Shown in pieces: positions 34,430 through 45,086 of a stretch of DNA of 64,000 bases. Position 1 is the stretch's first letter. Every line of letters begins with the position of its first letter. This DNA is from CBDCUW01 sp963734865 (lineage in GTDB: Bacteria > Planctomycetota > Planctomycetia > Pirellulales > Pirellulaceae): positions 558,001-622,000 of the forward strand of contig CAVTIV010000005.1 of NCBI GenBank assembly GCA_963734865.1, in the 5' to 3' direction. The notes beneath the pieces were generated by a model. That model was not told where the DNA came from. It saw nothing but the letters and a program-made list of their open reading frames with translations, and did no database searches. Position numbers and translations under genes: made by a program.

Positions 34430-35406
34430 AGCGGGGCTGGCAAATCACGCTTGTTGAATCTGGCATCGGCGATCAGGTAAAAAATCGTGCCGAGTGCCAG
34501 CAGGATCAAGGGGTAGACCAGCGGTGGGAACGCCACCTCCGATGCCGTCTTGGTCACACTCCACGGCGCTGATAACCCACCCTCGGCGACCAACGACGTC
34601 ATCTTTTGCGGCTTGTAGCAGCTGAAAAATGTCATCGATAGCAACCATTCCAGCGAACCAGCCGCTTTGCCCAAACCGAACATCACCAGCTGCAAAACAT
34701 AGATCGCAACCACCCAACCGATCGTTCGCCAGCGATATCGATCGAAACAGCTGAACATCGAGGACAGCCCGAGCAGAAAGAACCCGAATGCGAACAGATG
34801 AAACGTCGATGCGGCGTACGCTCGCACATCGACCCGGTCTCGCAGGGGCACCTGTTCCTTGATCGGCTCGCCCCCAGCCAGTGGAACGTCGATGTTGAAG
34901 AAGGGCACACGAATCGATGGTGCCGGCACCGTCTCTTCCAAGGTGGTCGCGTAAACTCCGACTCCGATCCCGGCCCAAACCAAAAGGCACAAAAGTGCCA
35001 GGCCGACGACCGAAACCGTGGCATGCGAAAGTAAAAGTGTGCGACGGTTGATCGGTTGTGAAAGCAACATTTCCAGCGTGCCACGTCCCAGTTCGCCGCT
35101 GACCACATCGCTGCCTCGCGCAAAACACCAGATCACCGTACAGAGAATCACGATCGGTTCGTCGAACGTCATTCCCACTCGACCGGAATAGGTGAACAGC
35201 GCATCGAACTTGATCGGTGCGAACTTTTCGAAATCACGAAATTGTTCCAGCACCGTTTGAAACTGCCCCATGTCCAACAGGCTGACCACCCAGACGCGGA
35301 CCCAGGCAAATGCAAACAAGGCGGCACCGCAGGAGGCGAACAACAGCATTGATTGACTGATGTACTTGCGTACCAAAACACGGTCGATCACAGGCAATGC
35401 TCTCAT
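34426..35406 (-). CDS. ABC-2 type transporter permease
   Basis: A 326-aa membrane protein with six hydrophobic segments. 'SDVVSGELGRGTLEMLLSQPINRRTLLLS' (34-residue ABC-2 block, given here by its core) is the typical cytoplasmic coupling region of NosY/ABC-2 permeases. Its start overlaps the stop of the ATPase gene by one base (TGATG), so the pair is translationally coupled and forms one transporter. Substrate unknown. Confidence 0.88.
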   Translation of the reverse strand: MRALPVIDRVLVRKYISQSMLLFASCGAALFAFAWVRVWVVSLLDMGQFQTVLEQFRDFEKFAPIKFDALFTYSGRVGMTFDEPIVILCTVIWCFARGSDVVSGELGRGTLEMLLSQPINRRTLLLSHATVSVVGLALLCLLVWAGIGVGVYATTLEETVPAPSIRVPFFNIDVPLAGGEPIKEQVPLRDRVDVRAYAASTFHLFAFGFFLLGLSSMFSCFDRYRWRTIGWVVAIYVLQLVMFGLGKAAGSLEWLLSMTFFSCYKPQKMTSLVAEGGLSAPWSVTKTASEVAFPPLVYPLILLALGTIFYLIADARFNKRDLPAPL

Positions 35407-36368
35407 CAGACAATGAAGTCCTGGCCATCGTGGACGCTGTCGTAAACCGCACGCAGACCGAGCGGTTCGATGCGAACACGCTGAAGATGCAATGAATCGA
35501 TCCAGGAAAACAGTGATGCGAGATCGCCTGCGGTATCGATTCGTAAATGTCGGTGTCCCGGAGTGCCAACCGACTCAACTCGCACGCGATCGGTCAGTCG
35601 CTCGGGAACTTCGATCGGTTGCCCAGGATCAGCCGCGGTGATCCGGTGCCGCTGAAACAGATCACTCATGGTGAGCTCGTGCACCAACTTTCCGTGGCGA
35701 AGAAAAGCGACTCGGTCGCATGTCTCTTCGATCTCGCTAAGCACGTGCGAAGAGAACATCACGGTGCGGCCCTCGTCACGTGCTTTGCCAACAAGTTCCA
35801 ACACGGTCGCGCGAACGGTCGGGTCGAGGTTGGCAGTGGGTTCGTCAAGAATCAACAGGGGAGTATCCAGTCCCAACACGACCGCCAGTGCCAGCTTCTG
35901 ACGCATTCCGGTCGACATGAAGGCGACTCGAACACGCCGGTCCAGTTCCAGCTGATCGGCGATCCGAATGCTGCGATCCAGGTCACCATAGGGGTGCATC
36001 TCGGCAAAAAACTTGAGTACCCCGGTCCCACGCATGTGCCGGGGCAGACGAGCATCCCCAGGTAAGTAGGCGACTTGTCGCCGCACCGCGATCCCATCGA
36101 CCGTCGGCGAGATCCCACCCACTTCGCACGATCCATCGCTGGGGTGCAAAAAACCCAATAGCAATCGGACCAGCGTTGTCTTTCCGGCGCCATTGGGGCC
36201 CAGCAACCCAAAAATATCGCCTTGGCGAACGCGAACGGTGCAATCCGACAGGGCGTCAAAGGACCCATATCGCTTGCACAAACCGATCGTTCGAACGAGG
36301 TAGGCATGATCGGTATCGGCACCCGCTTCGTCACGGCTCGGTTCAGAAATGGTGGCTGGATGATTCAA
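35406..36368 (-). CDS. ABC transporter ATP-binding protein
   Basis: A 320-aa ATPase of the CcmA/NatA type. All motifs are intact: Walker A 'GLLGPNGAGKTTLVRL', signature 'STGMRQKLALA', Walker B 'LLILDEPTANLDP', and the H-loop 'VMFSSHVLSEIE'. A C-terminal region of about 80 residues beyond the NBD is typical of drug/lipid or protein exporters of this class. It is the upstream gene of the pair with the ABC-2 permease. Confidence 0.95.
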   Translation of the reverse strand: MNHPATISEPSRDEAGADTDHAYLVRTIGLCKRYGSFDALSDCTVRVRQGDIFGLLGPNGAGKTTLVRLLLGFLHPSDGSCEVGGISPTVDGIAVRRQVAYLPGDARLPRHMRGTGVLKFFAEMHPYGDLDRSIRIADQLELDRRVRVAFMSTGMRQKLALAVVLGLDTPLLILDEPTANLDPTVRATVLELVGKARDEGRTVMFSSHVLSEIEETCDRVAFLRHGKLVHELTMSDLFQRHRITAADPGQPIEVPERLTDRVRVESVGTPGHRHLRIDTAGDLASLFSWIDSLHLQRVRIEPLGLRAVYDSVHDGQDFIV

Positions 36369-36603
36369 GCTGGCGATCCGGGAAGATTGTGACGCGGCAA
36401 TCGGTGGTTACTCGTCCGTCATACCATGGGTATTGTTCTGGTCCGTCAAACGTACAACATTATCTCGATTATCTCGGCTTGAGGCTATCTGTCGAACGAT
36501 TCGCGGCACCCGCCCGATCGCTCAACCGCGAATCCGAAAGCATCGAAACAACCTCGGGTTTCTGAGTGGTGAAAAGTTCCTCGGTCGATTTCCCTTCGCT
36601 TTG

Positions 36604-36631
36604 CCCTGATTCCATTTCCCTGATTCCATTT
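36604..36631. repeat. 14-bp tandem duplication upstream of argJ
   Basis: Two exact copies of CCCTGATTCCATTT (36604-36617 and 36618-36631), ending 24 bp before the argJ ATG. The duplication lies in the probable 5' leader. Confidence 0.85.
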
Positions 36632-36655
36632 CCCCCAACGTCCAACGGAAACGAC

Positions 36656-37900
36656 ATGACTTCATCGGAAACGAAGCCGAACGGTCCCCTGCCCAGCGGA
36701 TTTCAGTACGGGGGCGTCGCATGCGGCATCAAACCGAGTGGAAAACCCGATTTGTCCATGATTGTCACCGATCGCCCCGTCGTCGCTGCCGGAGTCTACA
36801 CCCAGAATCAAGTCGTCGCTGCACCGGTCATGCTGTGCCGGGAACGCACGCCGTCCCAGACGATTCGGGCCGTAGTGACCAACAGCGGAAATGCGAACGC
36901 TTGCACCGGCGAACAAGGGATGCGGGACGCGCGTGAGATGAGCCGGTACGTCGCCGGGCATGTCGGATGTGACGAATCGGATGTGTTGGTGATGAGCACG
37001 GGAGTGATCGGTCGAGCTCTTCCGATGGATCGTGTTCGCAGCGGGATTGATCAAGCGTTCGCTCAGCGGTCATCGGACCGATCCGCATTCTTGGCCGCCG
37101 CCGATGCGATCCGAACCACGGACAATGATCGCAAGATCGCCTTTCGCACCATCCCCTGCGATTTCGATTCTGGCGAGCCAGCGGAATCGGCCGCGGGCGG
37201 GATAGGCGAATGTCATATCGCGGCGATGGCCAAGGGCGCCGGAATGATCGCGCCCAACATGGCGACCTTGCTGGCCGTGATCTGTACCGATGCCGCCATT
37301 TCTTCGCAGCAGGCACAACGGATGATCGCCGATGCCGCGTCGATCAGCTTCAACAGGGCCAGCGTCGATGGTCACACGAGCACGAATGATACGCTGCTGC
37401 TGTTGGCCAGTGGCCAGGGCGATCCGCTCCGCGGGGACGATCTGCAGCGGCTTTCGGCGGCGATCAATGAGGTTTCGATCGAGCTGGCAAAGAAGTTGGT
37501 GGCCGATGGCGAAGGCGCATCCCATCTGATGGCGATTCATGTTAGCGGCGCGGCCGATGATCGGTCGGCTGAGTGTATTGCCAGGACGGTGGCAGCCAGC
37601 CCGCTGGTCAAGACAGCGATCACCGGTGGCGATCCCAATTGGGGCCGAATCGTTTCGGCTGCCGGTTACGCCGATGCCCTGATCGTGCCCGATCGGACGA
37701 GTTTACAGATCTGTGGAAATCTGATCTATCAGAATGGCACACCGCAAAAATTCGACGCCGCGGTGCTGAGCCAAGCGATGAAGGACCATGCCGAGATCGA
37801 AATTGAACTGAAAGTGGGTGATGGCCCGGGGAAGGCGACATTTTGGTCGAGTGACCTGACGGTCGATTATGTCCGGTTCAACTCGGAATACACGACCTGA
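36656..37900 (+). CDS. argJ: bifunctional glutamate N-acetyltransferase/amino-acid acetyltransferase
   Basis: A 414-aa ArgJ that transfers acetyl between N-acetylornithine and glutamate in arginine synthesis. The self-cleavage region 'AKGAGMIAPNMATLLA' is present; cleavage falls before the Thr of 'MATLL', which becomes the N-terminal nucleophile of the beta chain. 'TNSGNANACTGEQGM', 'NDTLLLLASG' and 'GGDPNWGRIVSA' are further family blocks. The ATG at 36656 gives the family N-terminus. Whether it also makes N-acetylglutamate from acetyl-CoA cannot be told from sequence. Confidence 0.96.
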   Translation: MTSSETKPNGPLPSGFQYGGVACGIKPSGKPDLSMIVTDRPVVAAGVYTQNQVVAAPVMLCRERTPSQTIRAVVTNSGNANACTGEQGMRDAREMSRYVAGHVGCDESDVLVMSTGVIGRALPMDRVRSGIDQAFAQRSSDRSAFLAAADAIRTTDNDRKIAFRTIPCDFDSGEPAESAAGGIGECHIAAMAKGAGMIAPNMATLLAVICTDAAISSQQAQRMIADAASISFNRASVDGHTSTNDTLLLLASGQGDPLRGDDLQRLSAAINEVSIELAKKLVADGEGASHLMAIHVSGAADDRSAECIARTVAASPLVKTAITGGDPNWGRIVSAAGYADALIVPDRTSLQICGNLIYQNGTPQKFDAAVLSQAMKDHAEIEIELKVGDGPGKATFWSSDLTVDYVRFNSEYTT

Positions 37901-37978
37901 ATCGTGTCCGGCAATTGCGGATAATCTGGCGATCGCGAAATCCGTGATCGGGCCCGGCTCGTCTTATTTTCCAGAACC

Positions 37979-38521
37979 ATGAAAACAACGCCCCCGACAT
38001 CCGACGTGCAGGATTCGGCGGACTCCCGCGAGAGGTTGGAGACGCTGTTTGCCGATGCGCATGGCGAAATCCTAGGGACGCTGTTTTATTTGGTCGGCAA
38101 CATGGAAGACGCACACGACGCGCTTCAAGAGACCTTTTTGAAATGTTGGCGGCATCGCCAGCAAATCGCGGAGGTCAAAAATTTGAAGGCTTGGGTATTT
38201 CGCGTCGCTTTGAATACTGGCCGAGACTGTCGCAAAGCCGCATGGAATCGGCGACGCCAGTCGATCGTCGAGGACGCACTGATGGTATCGACCGCCGACG
38301 GACCCGATGCGGGTCTGATGCGAGATGAACAGATTCGGACGCTGCAGCACGCTGTGCTGAACCTGCGGCCCGAAGAACAAGAGGTCTTCTTGCTTCGCCA
38401 AAACGGAGCGCTCACTTACGAACAGATTGCCGAGACGACTTGCTTGCCCTTGGGTACCGTCAAGACCCGGATGAGAACGGCGATTCGCACCTTACGTGAT
38501 GCTGTGGGAGACCAATCATGA
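37979..38521 (+). CDS. ECF-type RNA polymerase sigma factor
   Basis: A 180-aa sigma-70 family protein with region 2 ('ILGTLFYLVGNMEDAHDALQ', 'ETFLKCWRHRQQ', 'KNLKAWVFRVALNTGRD') and region 4 ('LRPEEQEVFLLRQNGALTYE', 'CLPLGTVKTRMRTAIRTLRD', a helix-turn-helix). Regions 1.1 and 3 are absent, as in ECF sigmas. Its stop overlaps the start of the alpha-2-macroglobulin gene (ATGA), so the two are translationally coupled. This is the usual arrangement of a sigma factor and its regulator. Confidence 0.93.
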   Translation: MKTTPPTSDVQDSADSRERLETLFADAHGEILGTLFYLVGNMEDAHDALQETFLKCWRHRQQIAEVKNLKAWVFRVALNTGRDCRKAAWNRRRQSIVEDALMVSTADGPDAGLMRDEQIRTLQHAVLNLRPEEQEVFLLRQNGALTYEQIAETTCLPLGTVKTRMRTAIRTLRDAVGDQS

Positions 38522-41500
38522 ATGACAAAGATGAACTCCGGCAGTCGCTTTTGGAACTGCACTATGATTTGCTCGACGAAGACGAAGCGAATCAGCTTCG
38601 CCAGGCAATTGAAACCGATCCGCAAGTCGCGTTCGAGTGGGCTCGGACGCTTCGCTTGGCTGGCCGGTTGGCCGACGCGGCAAAGATCGGTGGTGCGAAA
38701 CTGCCGAAAATGAACGTGCCGGACTTGCTGGCGTCCGAACCGAGCAGCAACGGTCAGACCGGCGGCGAAACCGATCCACGGCCGTCGGCAGTGATTGACC
38801 GGGCGGTCGATGGCCAGTCTGGGAACGGGATACAGTCTGGGAAAGGGATACAGTCGGGGAAAGGGATACAGTCGGGGAAAGGGACACCGATCGAGCAATC
38901 AACGGCTACCGGGGATATTGCCGCCGGGGTTGTTCCCGCTGCCGGACTCGGTCGCTGGTGGATCCGATCGGGTGTGCTGGCGGCGACCGCTGCGGCGATC
39001 GGATTCCTGGTGATCGGATCTTGGTATCTCGATCGTGTGCCAACGGCGCCCGACGCGGTCGTGCGACTGCAGGCCCAAGCCGCGCCGGGACCCCAGGCAA
39101 TCGCGGACAACGAGTACCGATTTGTCACCAGTCGTCTGGACGTGTCGTCTTCGCCAGCCGCATTGCCCGTCACACCGGCGTCATTGTCGTTTACGGTCTT
39201 GGCTCGCGGCGCCGTGCTCTTCTCCGGGACGACCGAAACGGGCAGCGACGGAACGGGGCGCGTCGTGCTGCCGCCGGAACTGGCGATCCCCGATGGCGCC
39301 CAGCTGCAGGTGACGGCCCGATCGGCCGATGGTCAGTTGAGCGGATCGACCCTTGCGGTGCCGCTGGAGCCGACGCGTTGTTTGACATACCTGACCGTCG
39401 ATCGGCCTGTCTATCGTCCCGGTGAAACGGTGTTTTTCCGTTCGTTAACGTTGCAGCGTCGATCGTTTCGCGCCAACGTCGATGTTCCCATTCGGTTCGA
39501 GCTTGTTGACCCCAGTGGCGCTGTCGTTCCGGGAGCTTTCATCGAAGGTGTTTCGGATCGAGGCGTGGGCAACGGCGCATTCGCATTGCCGACGACGGCT
39601 CCAGGAGGGCCGTACACGTTGGTCGCCAAGAGCCTGGACGGGTTCTTTCCCGAGGAACGATGTGAGTTTCAGGTTCGCGCCTATCGGGTTCCCCGCTTCA
39701 AGAAGGAGCTGGAGTTTCGTCGGCGAAGTTATGGGCCGGGTGAAACGGTCGAGGCCGATTTTTCGGCCGAGCGAGCCGAGGGTGGTGTGCTGGCCAATGT
39801 CGCGGTCCGCATCACCGCAACGGTTGACGATCAGGTTGTGCATCGACAAACCGAAACCACATCACCGTCGGGAACCTGCGTCATTTCGTTCGCGTTGCCC
39901 GAGCACATCCGCGACGGTGTCGGCAAATTGTCGGTCGCGATCGATGACGGTGGGACTCAGGAAACGCAAACCAAGACGATTCCCATTCAATTGGGACGCG
40001 TGGTCGTCGATTTCTATCCCGAGGGTGGGTATCTGGTCGACGGTTTGAAGAATCGAGTTTACTTTGCCGCCCGCGACACACTCGGCAAACCAGTCCATCT
40101 TGCCGGCGAGGTTTTGTCGCGCTCGGGGCAGAGTGTCGCCAGTTTCGAGACGGTCCGCGACGGCATGGGGCGGTTCGAGTTCGTCCCCCAGCGAGGCGAT
40201 CGGTACACGCTGAAGGTCACCGAACCGGTCGACGTGACCAGCAGCCCGAAACTGCCGGCGGTCGTCAAAGACTTGCCCGTGATCGATACCGGCGGGGGCG
40301 TCTTTGAAAAAGGTCAGCCGATCGCCATCGTCGTTCGCTCGAAATCACGGCGATCGGTCCTGGTGCGAGCGGTCTGCCGTGGACAGTTGGTCGGTGAACA
40401 GAAGATCCAACTTCGATCGGGCGACAATACGATATCGCTGCCAGTCCGCGACGACGCCGGCGGTGTCATTCGAGTCACGATTTTCGATGGCCCGACGCCG
40501 TCTGCCCATCCGTTGGTCGAACGACTTGTCTATCGGCGAGAGGACAAGCGTTTGCAGATCGACGTGGTGGAAGACGGTGCGTCGCTCGAGCGGTCTCCCG
40601 GCGAGCCACTGCGGCTGACACTTCAGGTGCGTGATGAGAATGGTGAACCGACGCCGGCCGTTTTGGGAGTCTCGGTGGTCGACGATGCCGCACTCAGCCT
40701 CGATGAGACCGAACGGCCAACGCTGCGAACCCATTTTTTGTTAACCAGCGAAGTGCAAAAGCCAGAAGATTTGGAGCACGCGAACTTCTATCTCAGCGAC
40801 GATCCCCAGGCGGGTGAGTCGTTGGATTTGCTGCTGGGAACGCAGGGCTGGCGACGATTTCTGAGCGGGTCCCCTTCGCATCGTGATGTCGACTTCCGCG
40901 AGCAATTGATTCGGTTGCTGGAACTTGACGGTGACAACGTCGCTGCGACGCCGCAGCGATTTGATAACTCGAAGTTTTTTGAACGAGACTGGATACAGTA
41001 CCGCGCCGCCATCCACATCGCTTGGCAAAAACTGCTGATGGAAACGCGGCTGTTGATCGTGGCCGTCCTGCTGATCTGGATGGGAGCAACGTTGCTACAC
41101 CTGCGTCGTCGCCGACAATCCAGTTTGGCAACTTGGCTACTGATCGCTTCGGCATCGTTGTACCTTTACGGTTGTGGGGGTACCGCACCAGAATCGATGA
41201 TCGTGTCAAGCGATCGAGCCAATGTCTGCGGCGTCGGCCGGCAGCGAGGAGATGGCGAAGATGGAAGTCACGTCGGAGATGGAAAGGGCGACTCTATCGC
41301 GGCCGGAAATGCCGCCTGCGGAAACCGTTGCCCCACCGCTGGCGGACGAGCCAATGGACCCGACGAGCGGGCGGCAAGCCGATGAGAGCTCCGCGATCGC
41401 GGGTTCTCGGGGGGCTCATCCCAATCCTCGCTGTCGAAAGACCGGGCTCGAGAAATGAACGAGGCGGAAGGGTACTTTGATGATTTGGCAAGCGACATCG

Positions 41501-43812
41501 CGAGGTACGTCTCCGGCGACAAATCGGTTGGCAAGTATGCATCGCGATCGATTTCCAAGCAGGACTTGCAGCGTCTGTTGGCGGCCCGCGGACTGGATGC
41601 CGAAGCATTGGCCGATCAACTGTTGGACGAGCTTCGTTTTCCAATCCGACAATACGCCCATCAACATCGAAAGAGTGCCAGCGATGTTCGTCAGGACTTT
41701 GCCGAGACGTTGTATTGGCAACCGATGTTGATCACCGATTCGACAGGAAAGGCGACGATCCGTTTTGATCTCTCCGATTCGGTGACCACCTTCCGAGTGA
41801 ACGTTGACGGGCACACGAGTGAGGGGCGAATCGGTTCGGGCGGTGGCGAGGTGACCTCGCGACTGCCGTTCCAAATCGAGCCCAAGTTGCCGTTGGAGGT
41901 CACCACCGGCGACCGAATCGACTTGCCGATCGCGGTGATCAACGCGACCGAGGGCGACCTGGCGGTCGGTCTTTCCTTGAGCACCGATCAAGCGATCAAG
42001 TCCGACGGCGATACAACTCGGTTGCTCAGTCTGAGTGGGAACGAACGAACACGCCAACATATTTCGCTCCGAGTGGTTGAAGGCTCGGCAGAGACCGATT
42101 CGATCATCGAGATCCGTGGCACCGCCGGCGGATCGCTCAGCGACACCGTGCGACGTCCGATCCACGTTTCACCAGCAGGTTATCCGGCACGAGAATCGCT
42201 GGCAGGTGTATTGAATCAGAGAGCGAAATTACGACTGCCTATCCCTCGCAACATCGTCGATGGGTCTTTGGCCGTCACGGTCCGAGCTTATCCTTCACCG
42301 CTGGCCGACGTGATGTCAGGCATCGAAAGCATTTTGCGCGAGCCGAATGGTTGTTTCGAGCAAACCTCGTCGACCAATTATCCCAATACGATGGCGCTGT
42401 TGTATCTGAAGGAAAACGAGATCGCCAATCCTGAACTGTCGCGCCGAGCCCGCGGCATGCTGGATCGCGGCTATCAAAAGCTAACGAGCTTTGAATGCGA
42501 GCATCGGGGTTACGAGTGGTTCGGCAGCGATCCGGGTCATGAAGCACTCTCCGCTTTTGGCTTGATGCAGTTCACCGACATGGCACGTGTGATGCAGGTG
42601 AGCGACGAAATGGTGGCAAGAACACGCAAGTGGCTGATGAGCCGGCGGAATGGTGAAGGGGGATTCCAACGAAATCCGCGACACTTGCATGTTTGGTCCG
42701 TACAACAGGAAATCGTCAATGCATACGTGCTGTGGGCGATCAGCGAAGCGGATGTGGCTGCCGGCCACGATCAACGCGCGGCGAGTGAATTGGCAGAGGA
42801 ACTCGACGCACTCACTCGCGTGGCGGGACAATCGGACGATCCCTACCTGATCGCGCTTTCGGCCGCCGCATTGATGAACGTCAAACGGACCTCCGATGGT
42901 GAGGCACTGCTGCAGAAACTGACCAAATTGCAAGCCCAGGATGGTGGACTGCAAGGTAAAACGACCGTGACCTCGAGCGGCGGAATTTCACTGAAGATGG
43001 AAACGACGGCGATCGCCGCACTGGCCTGGATCAAGAGTCCCCGGTTCCTGCCGCAAGCACGCGCGGCGACCAAATGGATTACCGCCAACCGTCAGGGGAA
43101 TGCGGGATTCGGTTCGACCCAGGCAACCGTGCTGGCGCTGAAGGCTCTCGTCGCAATGTCCAGCCACGCACAGGGACTCTCCGGCGGCGGCCTGTTGCAA
43201 GTCCTGCTTCGCGGCGAGGTGATCGGCCAGGCGTCGCTTCCCCCCCAACCTCGCAGTGGTTCAACGGTGGAGATCAAAGGTTTGGGGACTCATTTGCAAG
43301 ACGCCGAATCGAATGTGGAAATCGAATTGGTCGCCCCGTCCGCAGAACAACTGTCCTATACGATCGATGTTGCCTACCACGCGATCACACCCAACAGCGA
43401 CGACGCCTGCCCGGTGAAGCTAGCGACGTCGCTGGCCGGCAAAATTGATGCTGACGGCAGGGCCATCGCGGGCGATACGTTCACCGTCAAGACGCGAATG
43501 GAAAACGTCACCGATTCCGGCCAACCGATGACGATTGCGATCATCGGCTTGCCCGGCGGTGTCGAACCGGTCGCGGCGGATTTGGACGAACTGCAGGAGG
43601 CGGGGACATTTGACTTCTACGAACTGCGCGGGCGTGAGGTGATCTTTTATTGGCGAACCATCGAGCCACGAGCCATCAAAGAGGTCGACTTCACCGTGAC
43701 CGCGACGATCCCTGGAAAGTACACCGGACCGGCGTCCCGTGCGTACCTCTACTACACCGCCGAACAAAAGCACTGGATTGAGCCGCTGGCGGTCGAGATC
43801 GCAACCGAGTAG
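38518..43812 (+). pseudogene. alpha-2-macroglobulin family protein with anti-sigma-like N-terminus; two compensating frameshifts
   Basis: About 1764 aa if the frame is repaired. Residues 1-60 form a short acidic helical domain ('LLELHYDLLDEDEANQLRQA') like planctomycete anti-sigma N-termini. A repeat linker and a transmembrane helix (about 149-170) follow, then extracytoplasmic MG domains ('YLTVDRPVYRPGETVFFRSL', 'DFYPEGGYLVDGLKNRVYFA'). Two hydrophobic segments lie near 846-895, then an acidic linker and the A2M/thioester half. The thioester motif is CFEQ (TGT at 42352). An extra A at 41221-41222 and a missing G in the run at 41409-41414 put the linker out of frame. Correcting both gives a sensible linker ('MSAASAGSEEMAKMEVTSEM'). 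It is probably a protease-trapping, membrane-anchored protein. Confidence 0.82.
38828..38881 (+). repeat. 3 x 18-bp in-frame repeat in the A2M linker
   Basis: Three 18-bp units (GGATACAGTC[T/G]GGGAAAG) at 38828-38845, 38846-38863 and 38864-38881. They encode successive GIQSGK hexapeptides between the cytoplasmic N-terminal domain and the membrane helix. Units 2 and 3 are identical; unit 1 differs by one base. Confidence 0.95.
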
Positions 43813-43837
43813 GCCTCCGCCGTTTTTCGCTCTCTGT

Positions 43838-43885
43838 CTGCCCACCGGCACTCCGCTGGCTGACACCCGAGCCGAGGGTGGGCAG
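43838..43885. terminator. stem-loop between convergent A2M and chemoreceptor-like genes
   Basis: A 9-bp perfect stem (CTGCCCACC at 43838-43846, GGTGGGCAG at 43877-43885) with a 30-nt structured loop. It lies exactly between two convergent genes. There is no T-run, so it may be a Rho-assisted or bidirectional stop rather than a classic intrinsic terminator. The loop shares the 14-mer CACTCCGCTGGCTG with the core of the MITE-like element at 11955. Confidence 0.4.
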
Positions 43886-43898
43886 CATGGTTGGCATG

Positions 43899-45086
43899 CT
43901 AAATCGTTCGTCCCACCGGTTGAATGATCAGCGAATTCCAACCGGTAGAAAAAGTTTCGTAACCTGGCGCGGCGGCATATCCCACGCAGCACAACTTGCC
44001 ATCGACACGAGTGATTGTGAATCCCTTGCGATTCGTTGCGATCGGTTCCAGCAGACCTACTGGAATCGTATCGGACAGTTGGCGACCGAATGAGTCGGCC
44101 AGGACGTTGCCTTTCTTGTCGGCGATCAACACCCTTGTCGACTCGCGTTCATCCGCAGAAAGCGGCGTGTTGTTGACGATCGATTGTCCTAGCGAATCCC
44201 AATTGAAGAGCACTCCCAACACGCCGATCGGCGCTCCGTCGGTCCGTCCGCCGTGACGCACGGCCGCCGAATAAACCAGAACGGCCTTGTCGCCCGCCAA
44301 CGCACTGCGATGTGGCGAATCGAACGCATATTGCTGGCCGCTTTCGGTGGCCATCGCAGCCGTAAACCAACCTTCATTGGCCACACTTCTTCCGACCGAT
44401 CGAAACTTCGCGGATCGACCGTTGGCGACAATGTTGCCATGGGCATCGCAAACAACGATATCAAAATAGACGGTGTGCGAGTTCAGAATCGAAGCGAGTC
44501 GCTCGCTCGCGAATTGCAGACTCTGCTGGGATTGATTGTCCAACGCGTCACAGACGAAGGTATCGGCAGCCCAGGAGCGCGCGTCGCAAGACCGCTCGTA
44601 GAGGTTGCGATCGATCAAATCGATGTTCATCAGGGCAAGATCGCTCAACCGGGTACCCCGTACGCTGGTGCCAATGAACTGAAACAGCTGTTGAATTGTC
44701 TCGTGTGTTTGACTTGCCATTTGGTTGGCAGCATCCGCCGTGCTTGCGGCAAGCTTTTGCATTTCGGCGGCCACAACACCAAATGCTGCGCCAAATTCTC
44801 CGGCCCGTGCCGCCTCGATCCGAGCGTTCAAGGCCAGGAGTTTGGTGCGTGAGTTGATCTCGTTGATCTCGGCGATGGCAGTATCCATGGTGCCATTGAG
44901 CTGGCGTACCAAACGTAGGATTTCGGCTGTGCTGCCGGCGCCGGCCGAACTCTGGATTTCACCCGACTTGAATTCGGACGTTTGCAAGGGAATATCGCTC
45001 AGGCTAAAGGGAGTCAAAGTTCGTTGGTGAATCGGACGCGACGTGATAGCGACTGGCGTCCACTGGTCCAGTCTAATCCCGCTCAC
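43899..45086 (-). CDS. soluble chemoreceptor-like protein (MCP signalling tip plus C-terminal Cache-like domain)
   Basis: About 395 aa. Residues about 50-150 form the methyl-accepting-chemotaxis signalling hairpin with its conserved tip ('TKLLALNARIEAARAGEFGA', 'AFGVVAAEMQKLA'). The C-terminal 220 residues resemble a PDC/Cache sensor ('DIVVCDAHGNIVANG', 'VLVYSAAV', 'GVLGVLFNWDSLGQSI', 'VLIADKKGNVLADS'). No transmembrane segment separates them, and the order is reversed from classical receptors, so it should be cytoplasmic. The GTG at 45086 is chosen for its GGAG 5 nt upstream; the frame stays open to 45350, but that extension is Arg-rich and motif-free. No che genes are nearby. Confidence 0.72.
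   Translation of the reverse strand: MSGIRLDQWTPVAITSRPIHQRTLTPFSLSDIPLQTSEFKSGEIQSSAGAGSTAEILRLVRQLNGTMDTAIAEINEINSRTKLLALNARIEAARAGEFGAAFGVVAAEMQKLAASTADAANQMASQTHETIQQLFQFIGTSVRGTRLSDLALMNIDLIDRNLYERSCDARSWAADTFVCDALDNQSQQSLQFASERLASILNSHTVYFDIVVCDAHGNIVANGRSAKFRSVGRSVANEGWFTAAMATESGQQYAFDSPHRSALAGDKAVLVYSAAVRHGGRTDGAPIGVLGVLFNWDSLGQSIVNNTPLSADERESTRVLIADKKGNVLADSFGRQLSDTIPVGLLEPIATNRKGFTITRVDGKLCCVGYAAAPGYETFSTGWNSLIIQPVGRTI

Noticed and set aside
38828..38881. The 18-bp units in A2M as a CRISPR array
   Set aside because: The units are contiguous without spacers, in frame and inside a coding region; no cas genes are present.
41386..41458. The A2M gene as two separate genes, with the second starting at the ATG at 41455
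   Set aside because: No ribosome-binding site or signal peptide precedes 41455, and the second half alone lacks the domains needed for export. Two one-base corrections join the halves through a sensible linker.
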